Made by a program: the position numbers and the translations under genes. This document shows, in pieces, positions 26,440 to 35,931 of a stretch of DNA of 54,129 nt (positions within the stretch are counted from its first letter, which is position 1; every line of letters starts with the position of its first letter). Source of the stretch: Pseudarthrobacter albicanus. Its GTDB lineage: Bacteria; Actinomycetota; Actinomycetes; Actinomycetales; Micrococcaceae. The notes below the pieces were generated by a model. That model saw only the letters and a list, made by a program, of their open reading frames with translations. It was not told the origin of the DNA and ran no database searches. The stretch spans positions 1 to 54,129 of the forward strand of contig NZ_JAGPOT010000042.1 in NCBI RefSeq assembly GCF_018224015.1. Reading direction: 5' to 3'.

Positions 26440-26481
26440 GCCCCGGAGGTAGACTGTGCACAAAACGGAGGAGGACTTCTG

Positions 26482-27051
26482 ATGCGCAAGCAACTGGCCC
26501 GCACGGCACTCGTTCTGCTGGCCGTGGCCGGATTGGCCGGCTGCACGGGCGGGCCCCCTCCTGCTCCGTCCTCCACCGCCCCCGCCTCCACGGGCGCACC
26601 CACCGGCGCCACCACGGGCCCGGCGTCCGGCACACCTTCGCCGGACACCGAAACGACAGCCCCCGCCCCGTCGCCGTCTGCCGCGCCGCTGACGTCCGGG
26701 CCGGGGCAGGGCAATGCCGAACTGGCCATCATGGTCAAACCCTCCGAGACCGGAACCCCCGCCAACTTCACGCTCGTCTGCCAGAACGGTGCCCCGGCCG
26801 CCGAAAGCCAGCACCCCGACGCCGCCGCGGCCTGCACCGCCCTGAAAAACAACCCCGCGATCCTCGGCCCTGCCCCGCGGGCGACCGACCAGGCCTGCAC
26901 GCAGCAGTACGGGGGCCCGCAGCAGGCAACCGTCACCGGCGTCGTGGACGGCACATCGGTGGAAGCCAGCTTCAGCCTGCGCGACGGGTGTGAAATCGCC
27001 GCCTGGAATGCGGCCAAGGACGTCCTGGGCTCCAGCGGTGGAGCTGGCTAA
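26482..27051 (+). CDS. Lipoprotein with subtilisin-inhibitor-like (SSI) domain
   Basis: 189 residues. A lipoprotein signal with lipobox LAGC (Cys22) is followed by a Pro/Thr/Ser linker to about residue 80. The C-terminal domain keeps four cysteines spaced as the two disulfides of Streptomyces subtilisin inhibitor: FTLVCQNG, AAACTAL, QACTQQYGGPQ and LRDGCEIAAWN. The residues after the third Cys (T-Q-Q-Y), where SSI has its reactive site, lack the usual Met or Lys, so target specificity may differ. Exposed on the outer face of the membrane. GGAGGA precedes the ATG. The next gene overlaps its 3' end by 14 bp. Confidence 0.75.
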   Translation: MRKQLARTALVLLAVAGLAGCTGGPPPAPSSTAPASTGAPTGATTGPASGTPSPDTETTAPAPSPSAAPLTSGPGQGNAELAIMVKPSETGTPANFTLVCQNGAPAAESQHPDAAAACTALKNNPAILGPAPRATDQACTQQYGGPQQATVTGVVDGTSVEASFSLRDGCEIAAWNAAKDVLGSSGGAG

Positions 27052-28063
27052 GCTGATACACCTCCCGCAGGACGGCTGGCTGAAACGCCAGGCCGCCTAC
27101 CAGGAACGCGTCCGGCGCTACGCCGACCCTTACCTGGCCCGGCGCTCGGCCGGCCAGAAGCACCCGGTGGAGGACTTCCTCTTCACCTATTACACGCAGA
27201 AGCCCGGCCAGCTGCTGCGCTGGCACCCGGGCGCCGGCGTCGTCCTCTCCGGTCCCGCCGCGGCAGAGCGGACCGGCTGGAAGTATTACCGCACCCCCGA
27301 CGACGGCGAACTCGCCTCCGCCGGGATCCCGGCGGGAACTGCGGCCGTCATTGTCGACGTCGACGCCTTCCGGCGGGACCGGCGGGATGCGCTGCAGTTC
27401 GCCGCCGTCATTCTCGGCGGAACCGCCGGCCGGCCCGCCCAGTTCGGTTGCTTCGGGCTGCACGAGTGGGCGATGGTCTACCGTCAGGACAAGTTCGAGC
27501 TGCGGCACGAATACCTCCGGCTGCGGCTCGGCGGAGAACGCACCGACCAGGTGGTGGAGGACAACCGGATCCGGTGCTCCCACTTTGACGCCTTCCGCTT
27601 CTACACCCCGGATGCCATTGGGCTGAACAGCCTGGCGCCCAGCCGGGAGAACCAGCGGAGCATGGAGCAGCCCGGCTGCCTGCACGCCAACATGGACCTG
27701 TACAAGTGGGCCTACAAACTGGCGCCGTTACTGCCCGGCGAGCTCGTGATGGACTGCTTCGAACTCTCCTGGCGGATCAGGGCCATGGACATGCGCGCCT
27801 CCCCTTACGACCTGAGCGCCTGGGGCTACCCCGCCATTCGGATCGAGACGCCGGACGGCAAGGCCGAGTACGTCCAGTACCAGCGGGGATTCGCCGCGGA
27901 GTCGCAGGAACTGCGGCGCCGGCTGCTGGCCGAGCTCGCGCGGTTGCCCCATGCAGTAGACACAGTCGCGGCATCCGGCCCCGGCGGCCCGGGGACAAGT
28001 GCCGGGCCAGGTGCCGGCAGAGGCCCAGTCACCCGGAAGGACAGCCATGACAGCCCCGGGTGA
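27038..28063 (+). CDS. Putative 3-methyladenine DNA glycosylase-like protein
   Basis: 341 residues from GTG 27038. Features include HPVEDFLFTYYTQKPGQLLR, LQFAAVILGGTAGRPAQFGC, GLHEWAMVYR, CSHFDAFRFYTPDA and QPGCLHANMDLYKWAYKLAP. From memory, this actinobacterial family is labelled 3-methyladenine DNA glycosylase, but I see none of the classical HhH-GPD or AAG motifs, so the label is tentative. The conserved His, Cys and Asp residues suggest an enzyme. The start is uncertain: ATG 27008 is an alternative and neither has a good ribosome-binding site. It overlaps genes on both sides (14 and 17 bp), forming one operon with the two SSI-like genes. Confidence 0.6.
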   Translation: MELAKLIHLPQDGWLKRQAAYQERVRRYADPYLARRSAGQKHPVEDFLFTYYTQKPGQLLRWHPGAGVVLSGPAAAERTGWKYYRTPDDGELASAGIPAGTAAVIVDVDAFRRDRRDALQFAAVILGGTAGRPAQFGCFGLHEWAMVYRQDKFELRHEYLRLRLGGERTDQVVEDNRIRCSHFDAFRFYTPDAIGLNSLAPSRENQRSMEQPGCLHANMDLYKWAYKLAPLLPGELVMDCFELSWRIRAMDMRASPYDLSAWGYPAIRIETPDGKAEYVQYQRGFAAESQELRRRLLAELARLPHAVDTVAASGPGGPGTSAGPGAGRGPVTRKDSHDSPG

Positions 28064-28427
28064 CCGGCACAGCCTGCTCGACGTCGACCTCACCATCCGC
28101 CTGACGGAGTCCCCGGGAGCCCCGGAGCGCACCTTCCGGCTCGAGGCCAGGGACGGCGCCCCCACCGCCGCGTCCACCCTGCCGGATCCCGACGCCGCCC
28201 TCGAGTCCGTGCAACGGCACGGGGAGGCGATCTTCTTCCCCGTGCCGGGACCGCCGAAAATTTGCACCCAGCAATACGGCGGTCCGCAGGTTGCCGTCGT
28301 GACGGGCCGGTTCCTGGGCCGCGAAGTGCACAGCCGGTTCAGCCGCACCGACGGCTGCGAGCTCGCCCGCTGGCGCGCCATGGCCCCGCTGCTCGGCGGC
28401 GTGGCCGGGTCCACCGGGGCCATCTGA
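28047..28427 (+). CDS. Cytoplasmic SSI-like domain protein
   Basis: 126 residues; ATG 28047 with GGAAGGA about 6 nt upstream, 17 bp inside the end of the previous gene. The segment KICTQQYGGPQVAVVTGRF then SRTDGCELARW matches the C-terminal half of the SSI-like lipoprotein at 26482-27051 closely. The first disulfide pair is missing (FRLEARDG and DAALESV in place of the two Cys regions), and there is no signal peptide or lipobox. It thus looks like an SSI fold kept in the cytoplasm with one Cys pair. Role unknown; protease inhibition is not assured. Confidence 0.7.
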   Translation: MTAPGDRHSLLDVDLTIRLTESPGAPERTFRLEARDGAPTAASTLPDPDAALESVQRHGEAIFFPVPGPPKICTQQYGGPQVAVVTGRFLGREVHSRFSRTDGCELARWRAMAPLLGGVAGSTGAI

Positions 28428-28453
28428 GAACTCAAACGGCAATGGCCTTTAAC

Positions 28454-28489
28454 GGCAATGCCCGGCGGTGGAAACCGCCGGGCATTGCC
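28454..28489. terminator. Hairpin terminator between convergent genes
   Basis: GGCAATGCCCGGCGG (28454-28468) and its exact complement (28475-28489) form a 15-bp stem with a 6-base loop. No T tract. It sits between the SSI-like gene (+) and the S8 protease (-). Confidence 0.85.
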
Positions 28490-28525
28490 ATTGCTGCAGG
28501 ACCGTTGCTACGGGCTGCCGCCCGC

Positions 28526-31500
28526 CTAAATGGCGCCGTTCGGAGCCGCGCGACGTTCCCCGTTCTGGATCTTGCCCTTCTCCTTCTTCACCTTCTTGCC
28601 CTTGTCCTTCTTTTCCTTTTTGTCCTTGTTGTCCTTGCCGTCGGCGCCGCCGTTGTCGCCATCATCACCGGGGCCGTCGTTGCTGTCCTGGTCCTCGGAG
28701 GTGGGCGGAACCACCACGGTGCCGGCCGGGGTCACGAGGACGCTGACGAAGCTCGGATCGCTGGCTCCGGCGAAGGTCGCGCGGCCGAGGTAGGAGCCGG
28801 CGGACAGGCCCTTCCAGTCCAGCGTGACCTTCCCGGACTTGCCGTTGGACAGCCGGAGCGGGTTCGGCGTGAGCGTCGCATTGCCGACGTTGGCCTCAAG
28901 CACCGCCGCGTCCACCGACGCCTTCGTGGCGCGGCCGCCGGGGCTGGCGTAGAGGTTCGCGTAGATGGTGTACGTGCCGGGTGTCGGGTTGGGAAGGGAC
29001 ACCGACTCGCTGGCAGACGTCGTCGCGACGGTCAGCGGGCCCTCGGGGGTCATCACGTACATGTCGAAGTCGGCGTCCGGGTCTGCGGAAAGCACCGAGA
29101 ACTTCGCCAGCGTGGTGTTTTCCGGGACCTGGACCGTCTTTTCGAGGTTCGAGGCATCCGTTGCGCCGGTGAACGGACCGGGGACCAGTTCGACGCCGGT
29201 GGAGTCTGCCTTGGAGAGGCCATCGAGGGTCATGCTGACGGGCCCATTCGTGCCGGAGACGAGCCTGATGCCGCCGGAGCCGGTGCCGCCTTCGGAGGTG
29301 AAGGCCACGTCACCGGCGGCCACGAGCGACTGCGGCCGGACGGCGATCGGTGAGGCGACAGTCCTGCCGGCGCCCTGCCAAATCAACGAACCCGTCGCGA
29401 ACTGGCCCAGCGGCGCGTCCTTGTTCTCGAAGCTCACCTTGAAGGTGCGCTTCTCACCCGCTGCGCTGAAGTTCAGGACGGCGGGGGTCACGCTGACCTT
29501 CACGCCCGGAACGACGGCCGTGGCCTTGTAGCTTCCGGGGGTCAGGGCGGTCATCGTGCGGGTGACCTCGATCTTGCCGGCCAGGTTGCCCAGGGCAAAG
29601 GAGGGGACGTTCATGTCCCGGGGCCTGGTGGTCCCGATGCCGGGCTTGGCCAGGTCCAGGCCGGTGCCCTGGACGAAGGCCGCGTACTCGTCGTAGCCGG
29701 CGTCGTAGACCAGCCCGGGATCGAGCACGCGCGCCGGATCCACCTGGCCTGCGCCGGTGGCGAAGACGTCGGTGTCCCTGGTGCCGTCGGCGAGCCTGAG
29801 GTCACCGGCGGTGGTCATCATGGCGGACTTCACCGCGGCCGGTGACCACGTCGGGTTCCTGCCCAGGACCAGCGCGCCGAGGCCGGCGACATGGGGGGAC
29901 GCCATCGAGGTGCCGGAGAGGAACCCGAAGGTGTCCCCGCCGGTGCCGAGCGGTGAAACGCCGGCCAGCACCGCAACGCCCGGAGCGGCAACGTCGGGCT
30001 TCAGCAGGTCGGACCCGGCGGCCAGGAGCGGCCCGCGGGAGGAGAAACCGGCGATCTGCGGCTCGGCCTCGAGGGGCGCCCCGGTGGTGTCCTTGTTGAC
30101 GAGGGAGACCGTGAGGGCCGGGTTGGCGGCGACCTTGGCCTTGATGGCCCCGGTGGCCGGCGGGTTCACATGGACGGTGGGGACGGAGTGCTTGTCGGTG
30201 TCCAGCGACGAGTCGTCCAGGTTGACGAGGACCATGCCGGCGCCGCCGCCGCGCTTGACTTCGGCGCTCTTGGCGACGCGGTCGACGACGCCGCGGTCGC
30301 AGACCACGACCTTCCCGGCGATCTTCGCCGGGTCCAGGGTGCCGGGGCCGCAGAACGCGGCCTTCTGCTCGTCTGCCGCGGCTGCCGGATCGGCTGCCGC
30401 GTCGGCGCTCAGCACCACTCCCGCGTTCGCGACCTGGCCGCTCATGATGCTGGCGCCGCGGTACTTGCTGCCGTCGGAGAATTCAACGGTTCCCTGCAGT
30501 TCCTGCGAGAAGCTGCTGGCCGCGACGGTGGTCAGCCACGGTGCGCCGTGTTCCACGGTGCCGGCCGCCGCACCCGTGTTGCCGGCCGAGGCGGCGATGA
30601 AGATGCCGGCCGAGGCGGCGGACAGGAACGCGAGGGAGACCGGATCGGTGGTGGTCGACGTTGCGCCGGAGATGGAGTAGTTCAGCACGTCCACGCCGTC
30701 CAGGATGGCCTGGTTGATGGCGTCAATGGCAGCGGAGGAATAGCAGCCCCCGGTGTTGGGATCGTCATCTTCCCAGCAGACCTTGTAGATGGAGAGCTTC
30801 GCGGCCGGGGCGATGCCGCTGGTCAGGCCGAAGCTGCGGCCGTCCACGACCGCCTCGACGTTGGCGTTGCCGGCGGCGGTGCTGGCCGTGTGGGTTCCGT
30901 GGCTGGCGACATCAACCGGGGAGAGCAGTTCTTCGGCGGCGCGGCTCCCGGCCGGGACGTTGTTCTCGAACTCGTCGGCGAAGTAGCGGGCACTGAGCAC
31001 CTTGGAGTTGCAGGCGGTGCCGTCAAAGGCTGCACCTGTTTCCACGCCTTTCTGGCATTCGCCGACGAATGTCTCGCCGTCGGACTTGAGCATGGCGATC
31101 TTGCCGTCGGCGTTACGGTACGGGACCCCGACGACGGGGTCCCCGGCCAGGGGGGCAACCGGCTCGCCGGCGAAGAAGGCGCTCGACGGCGTGTAGCCGG
31201 TGTCGATGACGCCGACGACGACGCCCTTGCCGGCCGCGTCCTGGCCGCCGAACCTGGTGCTCCAGGTGCCGGTGGCGCCGCTGAGCCTGAGGAAGTCCGT
31301 GCTGGAATAGTCCGGCGTGTTTTCGGTGTCCGGGGCAACCACCAGGACGCCCGGATCCTTCGCCAGCTTGATGGCCTGGTCCGCCGTCAGCCTGGCGCTG
31401 AAGCCGTTGAGGGCCGCGGTGAACTGGCGCTGGATCTTGACGTTCTGCTGCCCGGCCACCTCGGCCTGCTTCTTTTCGAGGTGCGCCTGGTACTTCCTGA

Positions 31501-31801
31501 CTTCGGCCCGCTTCGCATCCAGCTTCCGCCCGGACTCCGGTTTGGTGGCCGGCAGGCCATCCGTGCCGCCGTCGTAGGTGGCCGCCGGCTTTTCGGCCAG
31601 GACCACAACGTAGCGGCCGTCCTTATAGGAGTTCGGATCCAGGCTCTTCTGCGCAACCGAGGCCGCCGGCGGGCCCTGCCGGGGCGAAGCGTCGGCCGGC
31701 GCAATGGCGGCAGTTGACAGGAGAACCGGCAAACCCAGGGTCAGCGCCGCGGCCCTCCGGAGTCCCCCGCTTCGAAGGAAGCTCTTTCCTGGTGATTTCA
31801 C
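28526..31801 (-). CDS. Secreted subtilisin-like S8 serine protease
   Basis: 1091 residues from GTG 31801. Signal peptide to about residue 39 (LGLPVLLSTAAIAPADA), then an I9-type propeptide (RYVVVLAEKP ... GFSARLTADQAIKLAKDPGV). Catalytic triad: Asp200 (GVIDTGYTP), His301 (SHGTHTAST) and Ser632 (SGTSMASPHVAG), with oxyanion Asn408 (AASAGN). A PA domain is inserted around residues 440-560, and fibronectin-III-like and PPC-like beta domains follow (about 720-1020). The end is a highly charged Asp/Lys-rich tail (DGKDNKDKKEKKDKGKK). It should degrade extracellular protein. It faces the SSI-like inhibitor genes convergently. Confidence 0.92.
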   Translation of the reverse strand: MKSPGKSFLRSGGLRRAAALTLGLPVLLSTAAIAPADASPRQGPPAASVAQKSLDPNSYKDGRYVVVLAEKPAATYDGGTDGLPATKPESGRKLDAKRAEVRKYQAHLEKKQAEVAGQQNVKIQRQFTAALNGFSARLTADQAIKLAKDPGVLVVAPDTENTPDYSSTDFLRLSGATGTWSTRFGGQDAAGKGVVVGVIDTGYTPSSAFFAGEPVAPLAGDPVVGVPYRNADGKIAMLKSDGETFVGECQKGVETGAAFDGTACNSKVLSARYFADEFENNVPAGSRAAEELLSPVDVASHGTHTASTAAGNANVEAVVDGRSFGLTSGIAPAAKLSIYKVCWEDDDPNTGGCYSSAAIDAINQAILDGVDVLNYSISGATSTTTDPVSLAFLSAASAGIFIAASAGNTGAAAGTVEHGAPWLTTVAASSFSQELQGTVEFSDGSKYRGASIMSGQVANAGVVLSADAAADPAAAADEQKAAFCGPGTLDPAKIAGKVVVCDRGVVDRVAKSAEVKRGGGAGMVLVNLDDSSLDTDKHSVPTVHVNPPATGAIKAKVAANPALTVSLVNKDTTGAPLEAEPQIAGFSSRGPLLAAGSDLLKPDVAAPGVAVLAGVSPLGTGGDTFGFLSGTSMASPHVAGLGALVLGRNPTWSPAAVKSAMMTTAGDLRLADGTRDTDVFATGAGQVDPARVLDPGLVYDAGYDEYAAFVQGTGLDLAKPGIGTTRPRDMNVPSFALGNLAGKIEVTRTMTALTPGSYKATAVVPGVKVSVTPAVLNFSAAGEKRTFKVSFENKDAPLGQFATGSLIWQGAGRTVASPIAVRPQSLVAAGDVAFTSEGGTGSGGIRLVSGTNGPVSMTLDGLSKADSTGVELVPGPFTGATDASNLEKTVQVPENTTLAKFSVLSADPDADFDMYVMTPEGPLTVATTSASESVSLPNPTPGTYTIYANLYASPGGRATKASVDAAVLEANVGNATLTPNPLRLSNGKSGKVTLDWKGLSAGSYLGRATFAGASDPSFVSVLVTPAGTVVVPPTSEDQDSNDGPGDDGDNGGADGKDNKDKKEKKDKGKKVKKEKGKIQNGERRAAPNGAI

Positions 31802-31862
31802 GACTGAATGAACCTTTCATAAGGAATGGTCCCAGCGACCTTGCCGGGCTCAACAGGCAGGC

Positions 31863-31894
31863 GGGGCCGCACGAGCGCAGGCTCGTGCGGCCCC
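31863..31894 (-). other. Strong hairpin upstream of the S8 protease
   Basis: A perfect 14-bp stem (GGGGCCGCACGAGC with its complement at 31881-31894) and a GCAG loop. It lies 62 bp before the protease start and about 200 bp after the small membrane protein gene on the same strand. It could be that gene's terminator or a structured 5' UTR of the protease mRNA. No T tract follows. The rest of 31802-32092 (291 bp) shows no gene. Confidence 0.6.
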
Positions 31895-32092
31895 GGCGGA
31901 TACCGGCCGATTCATACAGTACAGACTGAGAGCGAGATATGAGATCGAACACAAGGACAAATCAAAATGTGTCACAAAAATTCGCCACACCGTCACGAAG
32001 GGCCCTTTTGTCGCACCGTTCCAAGGGCGGCGACGGCGCGCGGAGGCGGCGGCAGTGACCGGGTGCCCGGGTGCCGCTGCCCTGTGGCGGCG

Positions 32093-32278
32093 CTATTGCC
32101 GCGGGGTCCTGACCACGTCGCTGATCCAGGCCCGGGTTTTCGCGTCGACGGGGCCTGCCACCTTGCTTTCCCGGACCGCACGGTCCGCCTTGAGCTTCTG
32201 CACAACCATCCGGCCCAGTCCGGCAAACACGACGGCGGCGAGCACGGGCAACAGCACGGACTTCGGTTTCTCAGCCAT
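32093..32278 (-). CDS. Small single-pass membrane protein
   Basis: 61 residues from ATG 32278 with AGGAT upstream. MAEKPKSVLLPVLAAVVFAG has a positively charged start and a membrane helix (about 8-28). It is followed by a charged cytoplasmic or external part (KLKADRAVRESKVAG) ending WISDVVRTPRQ. No known domain. It is divergent from purS with 226 bp between. Real coding is likely from composition and the ribosome-binding site, but I do not recognise the family. Confidence 0.55.
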   Translation of the reverse strand: MAEKPKSVLLPVLAAVVFAGLGRMVVQKLKADRAVRESKVAGPVDAKTRAWISDVVRTPRQ

Positions 32279-32504
32279 GCGCCCATCCTACGGACGTCGC
32301 GCATCCCGGACCAGAGCCCGCCGCGCGAATGCGCCGGGACGCACGGTGGCCGGTAGAATGGGCATGCAAGCTCGCGGAGCGCCCGTTCACCGTCCTTACA
32401 TTGGCCCTGTCAGTTGTTCACTAAGTTGACCAGGCGCCCGTGCGGCGTGAGACGGCACCACTCCGCTGCGCCCTTACCCAATGCTCACGCACAGGAGTTG
32501 CCGG

Positions 32505-32756
32505 ATGCCCCGGATCGTTGTCGATGTCATGCCCAAGCCCGAAATTCTGGACCCGCAGGGGAAGGCCATCGTGGGTGCACTCCCCCGGCTCGGCTTCACC
32601 GCCTTCAGCTCTGTCCGACAGGGCAAGCGCTTTGAACTCACGGTTGACGGCGAGGTGACCGAGGAGATCCTGGCCCAGGCCCGGAACGCCGCGGAGACCC
32701 TGCTGTCCAACCCGGTCATCGAGGACGTCGTCAACGTCGAGGTCGTCGAGGCCTGA
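32505..32756 (+). CDS. purS: Phosphoribosylformylglycinamidine synthase subunit PurS
   Basis: 83 residues, usual size. [20 protein letters not shown] and [17 protein letters not shown] are typical PurS sequences. The subunit bridges PurQ and PurL in the FGAR amidotransferase complex (fourth step of purine synthesis). ATG 32505 has AGGAG 8 nt upstream; longer frames start without family similarity. First gene of purS-purQ-purL; the promoter must lie in 32279-32500. Confidence 0.95.
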   Translation: MPRIVVDVMPKPEILDPQGKAIVGALPRLGFTAFSSVRQGKRFELTVDGEVTEEILAQARNAAETLLSNPVIEDVVNVEVVEA

Positions 32757-32757
32757 G

Positions 32758-33522
32758 ATGACTGAACTCCCCCTCATCGGCGAAGCCACCGCCGCAGGCG
32801 CTGGCGCAGAGCGCAGCCTCGCCGGCGCGAAGATCGGCGTCGTCACCTTCCCCGGCACCCTGGACGACCGCGACGCCGTCCGCGCCGTCCGTCTGGCCGG
32901 CGCCACCCCGGTTGCCCTCTGGCACGCCGACACCACGCTGGGCGACGTCGACGCCGTCGTGATCCCCGGCGGGTTCTCCTACGGCGACTACCTCCGGGCC
33001 GGCGCCATCGCCCGGTTCGCGCCGCTGATGTCCCGGATCATCGACGCCGCCAACTCGGACGCCAAGCTTCCCGTGCTCGGCATCTGCAACGGCTTCCAGA
33101 TCCTCACCGAGTCGCACATGCTGCCCGGCTCGATGATCAAGAACGACCAATTGAAGTTCATGTGCCGCGACCAGCTCCTCCGGGTGGAGAACAACACCAC
33201 GTCCTGGACCGGGGACTACGCCGCCGGCCAGGAAATCACCGTGCCGCTGAAGAACCAGGACGGCCAGTACATCGCCGACGAGAAGACCCTGGACGCGCTC
33301 GAGGCGGAAGGCCGGGTGGTGTTCCGCTACGTCGGCTTCAACCCGAACGGCTCGCGCCGCGACATCGCCGGCATCGCCAATGCCGCCGGCAACGTGGTGG
33401 GGCTGATGCCGCACCCGGAACACGCGGTGGAGGCCGGCTTCGGCCCCGAAATCGGCTCCGACACCGAGGGCCTCGGCTTCTTCACCTCTGTACTGAACAA
33501 GATCGTGGGAGACAACAAATGA
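32758..33522 (+). CDS. purQ: Phosphoribosylformylglycinamidine synthase glutaminase subunit PurQ
   Basis: 254 residues. Class I glutamine amidotransferase with the nucleophile in [11 protein letters not shown], and the His/Glu pair in [11 protein letters not shown]. The N-terminus carries an extra about 18 residues ([18 protein letters not shown]) before [20 protein letters not shown]. It releases ammonia from glutamine for PurL. It begins one base after the purS stop and shares an ATGA overlap with purL, so the three are translationally coupled. Confidence 0.96.
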   Translation: MTELPLIGEATAAGAGAERSLAGAKIGVVTFPGTLDDRDAVRAVRLAGATPVALWHADTTLGDVDAVVIPGGFSYGDYLRAGAIARFAPLMSRIIDAANSDAKLPVLGICNGFQILTESHMLPGSMIKNDQLKFMCRDQLLRVENNTTSWTGDYAAGQEITVPLKNQDGQYIADEKTLDALEAEGRVVFRYVGFNPNGSRRDIAGIANAAGNVVGLMPHPEHAVEAGFGPEIGSDTEGLGFFTSVLNKIVGDNK

Positions 33523-35846
33523 CGGAGACGTCAGCGGGCTCGATCACCGAGACCAAGAAGTTCAACATCGACACCGTCGAAAACGCGGCCAAAACGCCGG
33601 ACACCGAACTCCCGTGGGCCGAACTGGGCCTGAAGCAGAACGAGTTCGACGAGGTCGTCACGGTCCTGGGCCGCCGCCCGACCGGCGCCGAGCTCGCCAT
33701 GTACTCAGTGATGTGGAGCGAGCACTGCTCCTACAAGTCCTCCAAGAACCACCTGCGCCAGTTCGGCGAAAAGGTGACCGACGAGATGAAGAAGGACATG
33801 CTGGTGGGGATCGGCGAAAACGCCGGGGTCACCAACCTGGGCGACGGCTGGGCCGTGACGTTCAAGATCGAGTCCCACAATTCGCCGTCGTTCGTGGAGC
33901 CCTACCAGGGCGCCGCTACCGGCATCGGCGGCATTGTCCGCGACATCATCTCGATGGGCGCGCGCCCGGTGGCCGTGATGGATCCGCTGCGTTTCGGCGC
34001 CATTGACCATCCGGACACGGCCCGCGTCATGCACGGCGCGGTGGCCGGCATCGGCGGCTACGGCAACTCCCTGGGGCTGCCCAACATCGGCGGCGAAATG
34101 GTCTTCGACTCCGTGTACCAGGGCAACCCGCTGGTCAACGCGCTGGCCGTCGGCGTGATGCGCCACGAGGACATCCGCCTCGCCAACGCCTCCGGCAAGG
34201 GCAACAAGGTGGTGCTGTTCGGCGCCCGCACCGGCGGCGACGGGATCGGCGGCGCCTCGGTGCTGGCATCCGAGTCCTTCGACGACACCAAGCCGTCCAA
34301 GCGCCCCGCCGTCCAGGTGGGCGACCCCTTCGCCGAGAAGGTGCTGATCGAGTGCTGCCTGGAGCTGTTCAAGGGGTCCCTGGTGGAGGGCATCCAGGAC
34401 CTGGGCGCCGCGGGCATTTCCTGCGCCACCTCCGAGCTCGCCTCCAACGGCGACGGCGGCATGGAGGTCGAGCTGACGTCCGTCCTGCTGCGCGACCCCA
34501 CCCTGACCCCCGGCGAAATCCTGATGTCCGAATCGCAGGAACGCATGATGGCCGTGGTCACCCCCGAAAACGTGGCCGCTTTTGAAGCCGTCATGGACAA
34601 GTGGGCCGTGGAGTACTCCTGGCTGGGCGAGGTGACCGATACCGGCCGCCTGATCATCACGTGGGAAGGCGAAGTCATCGTCGACGTCGACCCGCGCACC
34701 GTGGCGCACGACGGTCCGGTCTACGACCGCCCGTACGCCCGCCCCGAATGGCAGGACGCCGTGCAGGCCGATGCCTTCACCGGTTCCGTGCAGGATGCCG
34801 GCCGCCCTTCCGCCCCCGCGGACCTGGCCGCCGCCGTGACCGAGCTCATCTCCTCGCCGAACATGTGCAGCAAGTCCTGGATCACCAAGCAGTACGACCG
34901 CTACGTCGGCGGCAACACCGCCATGGCGTTCCCGGACGATGCCGGCGTGGTCCGGGTGGACGAGGAAACCGGGCTGGGCGTGGCCCTGGCCACCGACGCC
35001 AACGGCCGCTACACCTACCTCGATCCGTACCACGGCGCACAGCTGGCGCTGGCGGAGGCGTACCGCAACGTGGCCACCTCCGGCGCCGTGCCGATGGCCG
35101 TCAGCGACTGCCTGAACTTCGGCTCTCCCGAGGACCCCGCGGTCATGTGGCAGCTGGCCGAGGCCATCCGGGGCCTGTCCGACGCCTGCATGGTGCTGGG
35201 CATCCCGGTCACCGGCGGCAACGTCTCGCTGTACAACCAGACCGGCACCACACCGATCCACCCCTCCCCCGTGGTGGCCGTGCTGGGCAAGCTCGACGAC
35301 GTCGCCCGCCGCACGCCGTCGGGCTGGCGCGAGGACGGACAGGCCATCTACCTGCTGGGTACGACGGCGGCAGAACTGGACGGTTCGGAATGGTCCAACA
35401 TGCGCGGACACCTCGGCGGGCTGCCGCCCAAGGTTGACCTGGCCGCCGAACGCGCGCTGGGTGAAATCCTGATCAACGCGTCCCGCGACGGCATGGTGGA
35501 CTCCGCCCACGACCTCTCCGAAGGCGGCCTCGCGGCAGCCCTCGTGGAATCCGCGCTGCGCTACGGCGTGGGCGCCCGGATCGCACTGCAGGATGTCCTG
35601 GACCGCGACGGCGTGGACCTGTTCACGGCGCTGTTCTCCGAGACCCAGGGCCGCGCGGTCGTGGCCGTGCCCCGGTCCGAGGAGATCCGCTTCACCGACA
35701 TGTGCACCGCCCGCGGCTTCGCGCACACCCGGATCGGCGTCGTGGACGCCGAGGGCGGCACGCTGGAGATCAACGGCGTCGAAACCCTGTCCCTCGAGGC
35801 GCTCCGCGAAGCCCACGAGGCCACCCTGCCGAAGTACTTCGGCTAA
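33519..35846 (+). CDS. purL: Phosphoribosylformylglycinamidine synthase subunit PurL (small type)
   Basis: 775 residues, as expected for the three-component FGAM synthase. Key regions: [20 protein letters not shown] (active-site His), [40 protein letters not shown] and the duplicated half with [13 protein letters not shown] and [18 protein letters not shown]. It converts FGAR to FGAM with ATP and ammonia from PurQ. The start ATG 33519 overlaps the purQ stop (ATGA) and has GGGAG 7 nt upstream; the longer open frame inside purQ is not used. A palindromic hairpin follows at 35871. Confidence 0.97.
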   Translation: MTETSAGSITETKKFNIDTVENAAKTPDTELPWAELGLKQNEFDEVVTVLGRRPTGAELAMYSVMWSEHCSYKSSKNHLRQFGEKVTDEMKKDMLVGIGENAGVTNLGDGWAVTFKIESHNSPSFVEPYQGAATGIGGIVRDIISMGARPVAVMDPLRFGAIDHPDTARVMHGAVAGIGGYGNSLGLPNIGGEMVFDSVYQGNPLVNALAVGVMRHEDIRLANASGKGNKVVLFGARTGGDGIGGASVLASESFDDTKPSKRPAVQVGDPFAEKVLIECCLELFKGSLVEGIQDLGAAGISCATSELASNGDGGMEVELTSVLLRDPTLTPGEILMSESQERMMAVVTPENVAAFEAVMDKWAVEYSWLGEVTDTGRLIITWEGEVIVDVDPRTVAHDGPVYDRPYARPEWQDAVQADAFTGSVQDAGRPSAPADLAAAVTELISSPNMCSKSWITKQYDRYVGGNTAMAFPDDAGVVRVDEETGLGVALATDANGRYTYLDPYHGAQLALAEAYRNVATSGAVPMAVSDCLNFGSPEDPAVMWQLAEAIRGLSDACMVLGIPVTGGNVSLYNQTGTTPIHPSPVVAVLGKLDDVARRTPSGWREDGQAIYLLGTTAAELDGSEWSNMRGHLGGLPPKVDLAAERALGEILINASRDGMVDSAHDLSEGGLAAALVESALRYGVGARIALQDVLDRDGVDLFTALFSETQGRAVVAVPRSEEIRFTDMCTARGFAHTRIGVVDAEGGTLEINGVETLSLEALREAHEATLPKYFG

Positions 35847-35870
35847 CCTTCCCGCCGTCCTAGGTTCCAT

Positions 35871-35926
35871 CGACTGCTCCGTAACTGCCCTTCCGCACTC
35901 CGGAAAGGGCGGTTGCGGAGCAGTCG
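35871..35926. repeat. Palindromic element 1 (acts as purL terminator)
   Basis: The arms CGACTGCTCCGTAACTGCCC and GGGCGGTTGCGGAGCAGTCG pair over about 25 bp with two G-U pairs in the plus-strand RNA, one bulge and a short loop. It lies 24 bp after the purL stop and 5 bp before the stop of the convergent AbiEi-like gene. The core GCTCCGTAACTGCC recurs at 36930 and 37298. Confidence 0.8.
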
Positions 35927-35931
35927 TTTAA

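Noticed and set aside
32093..32278. Toxin-like small membrane protein
   Set aside because: It is a short single-helix protein, but there is no antisense RNA or antitoxin gene visible, so nothing supports a toxin role.
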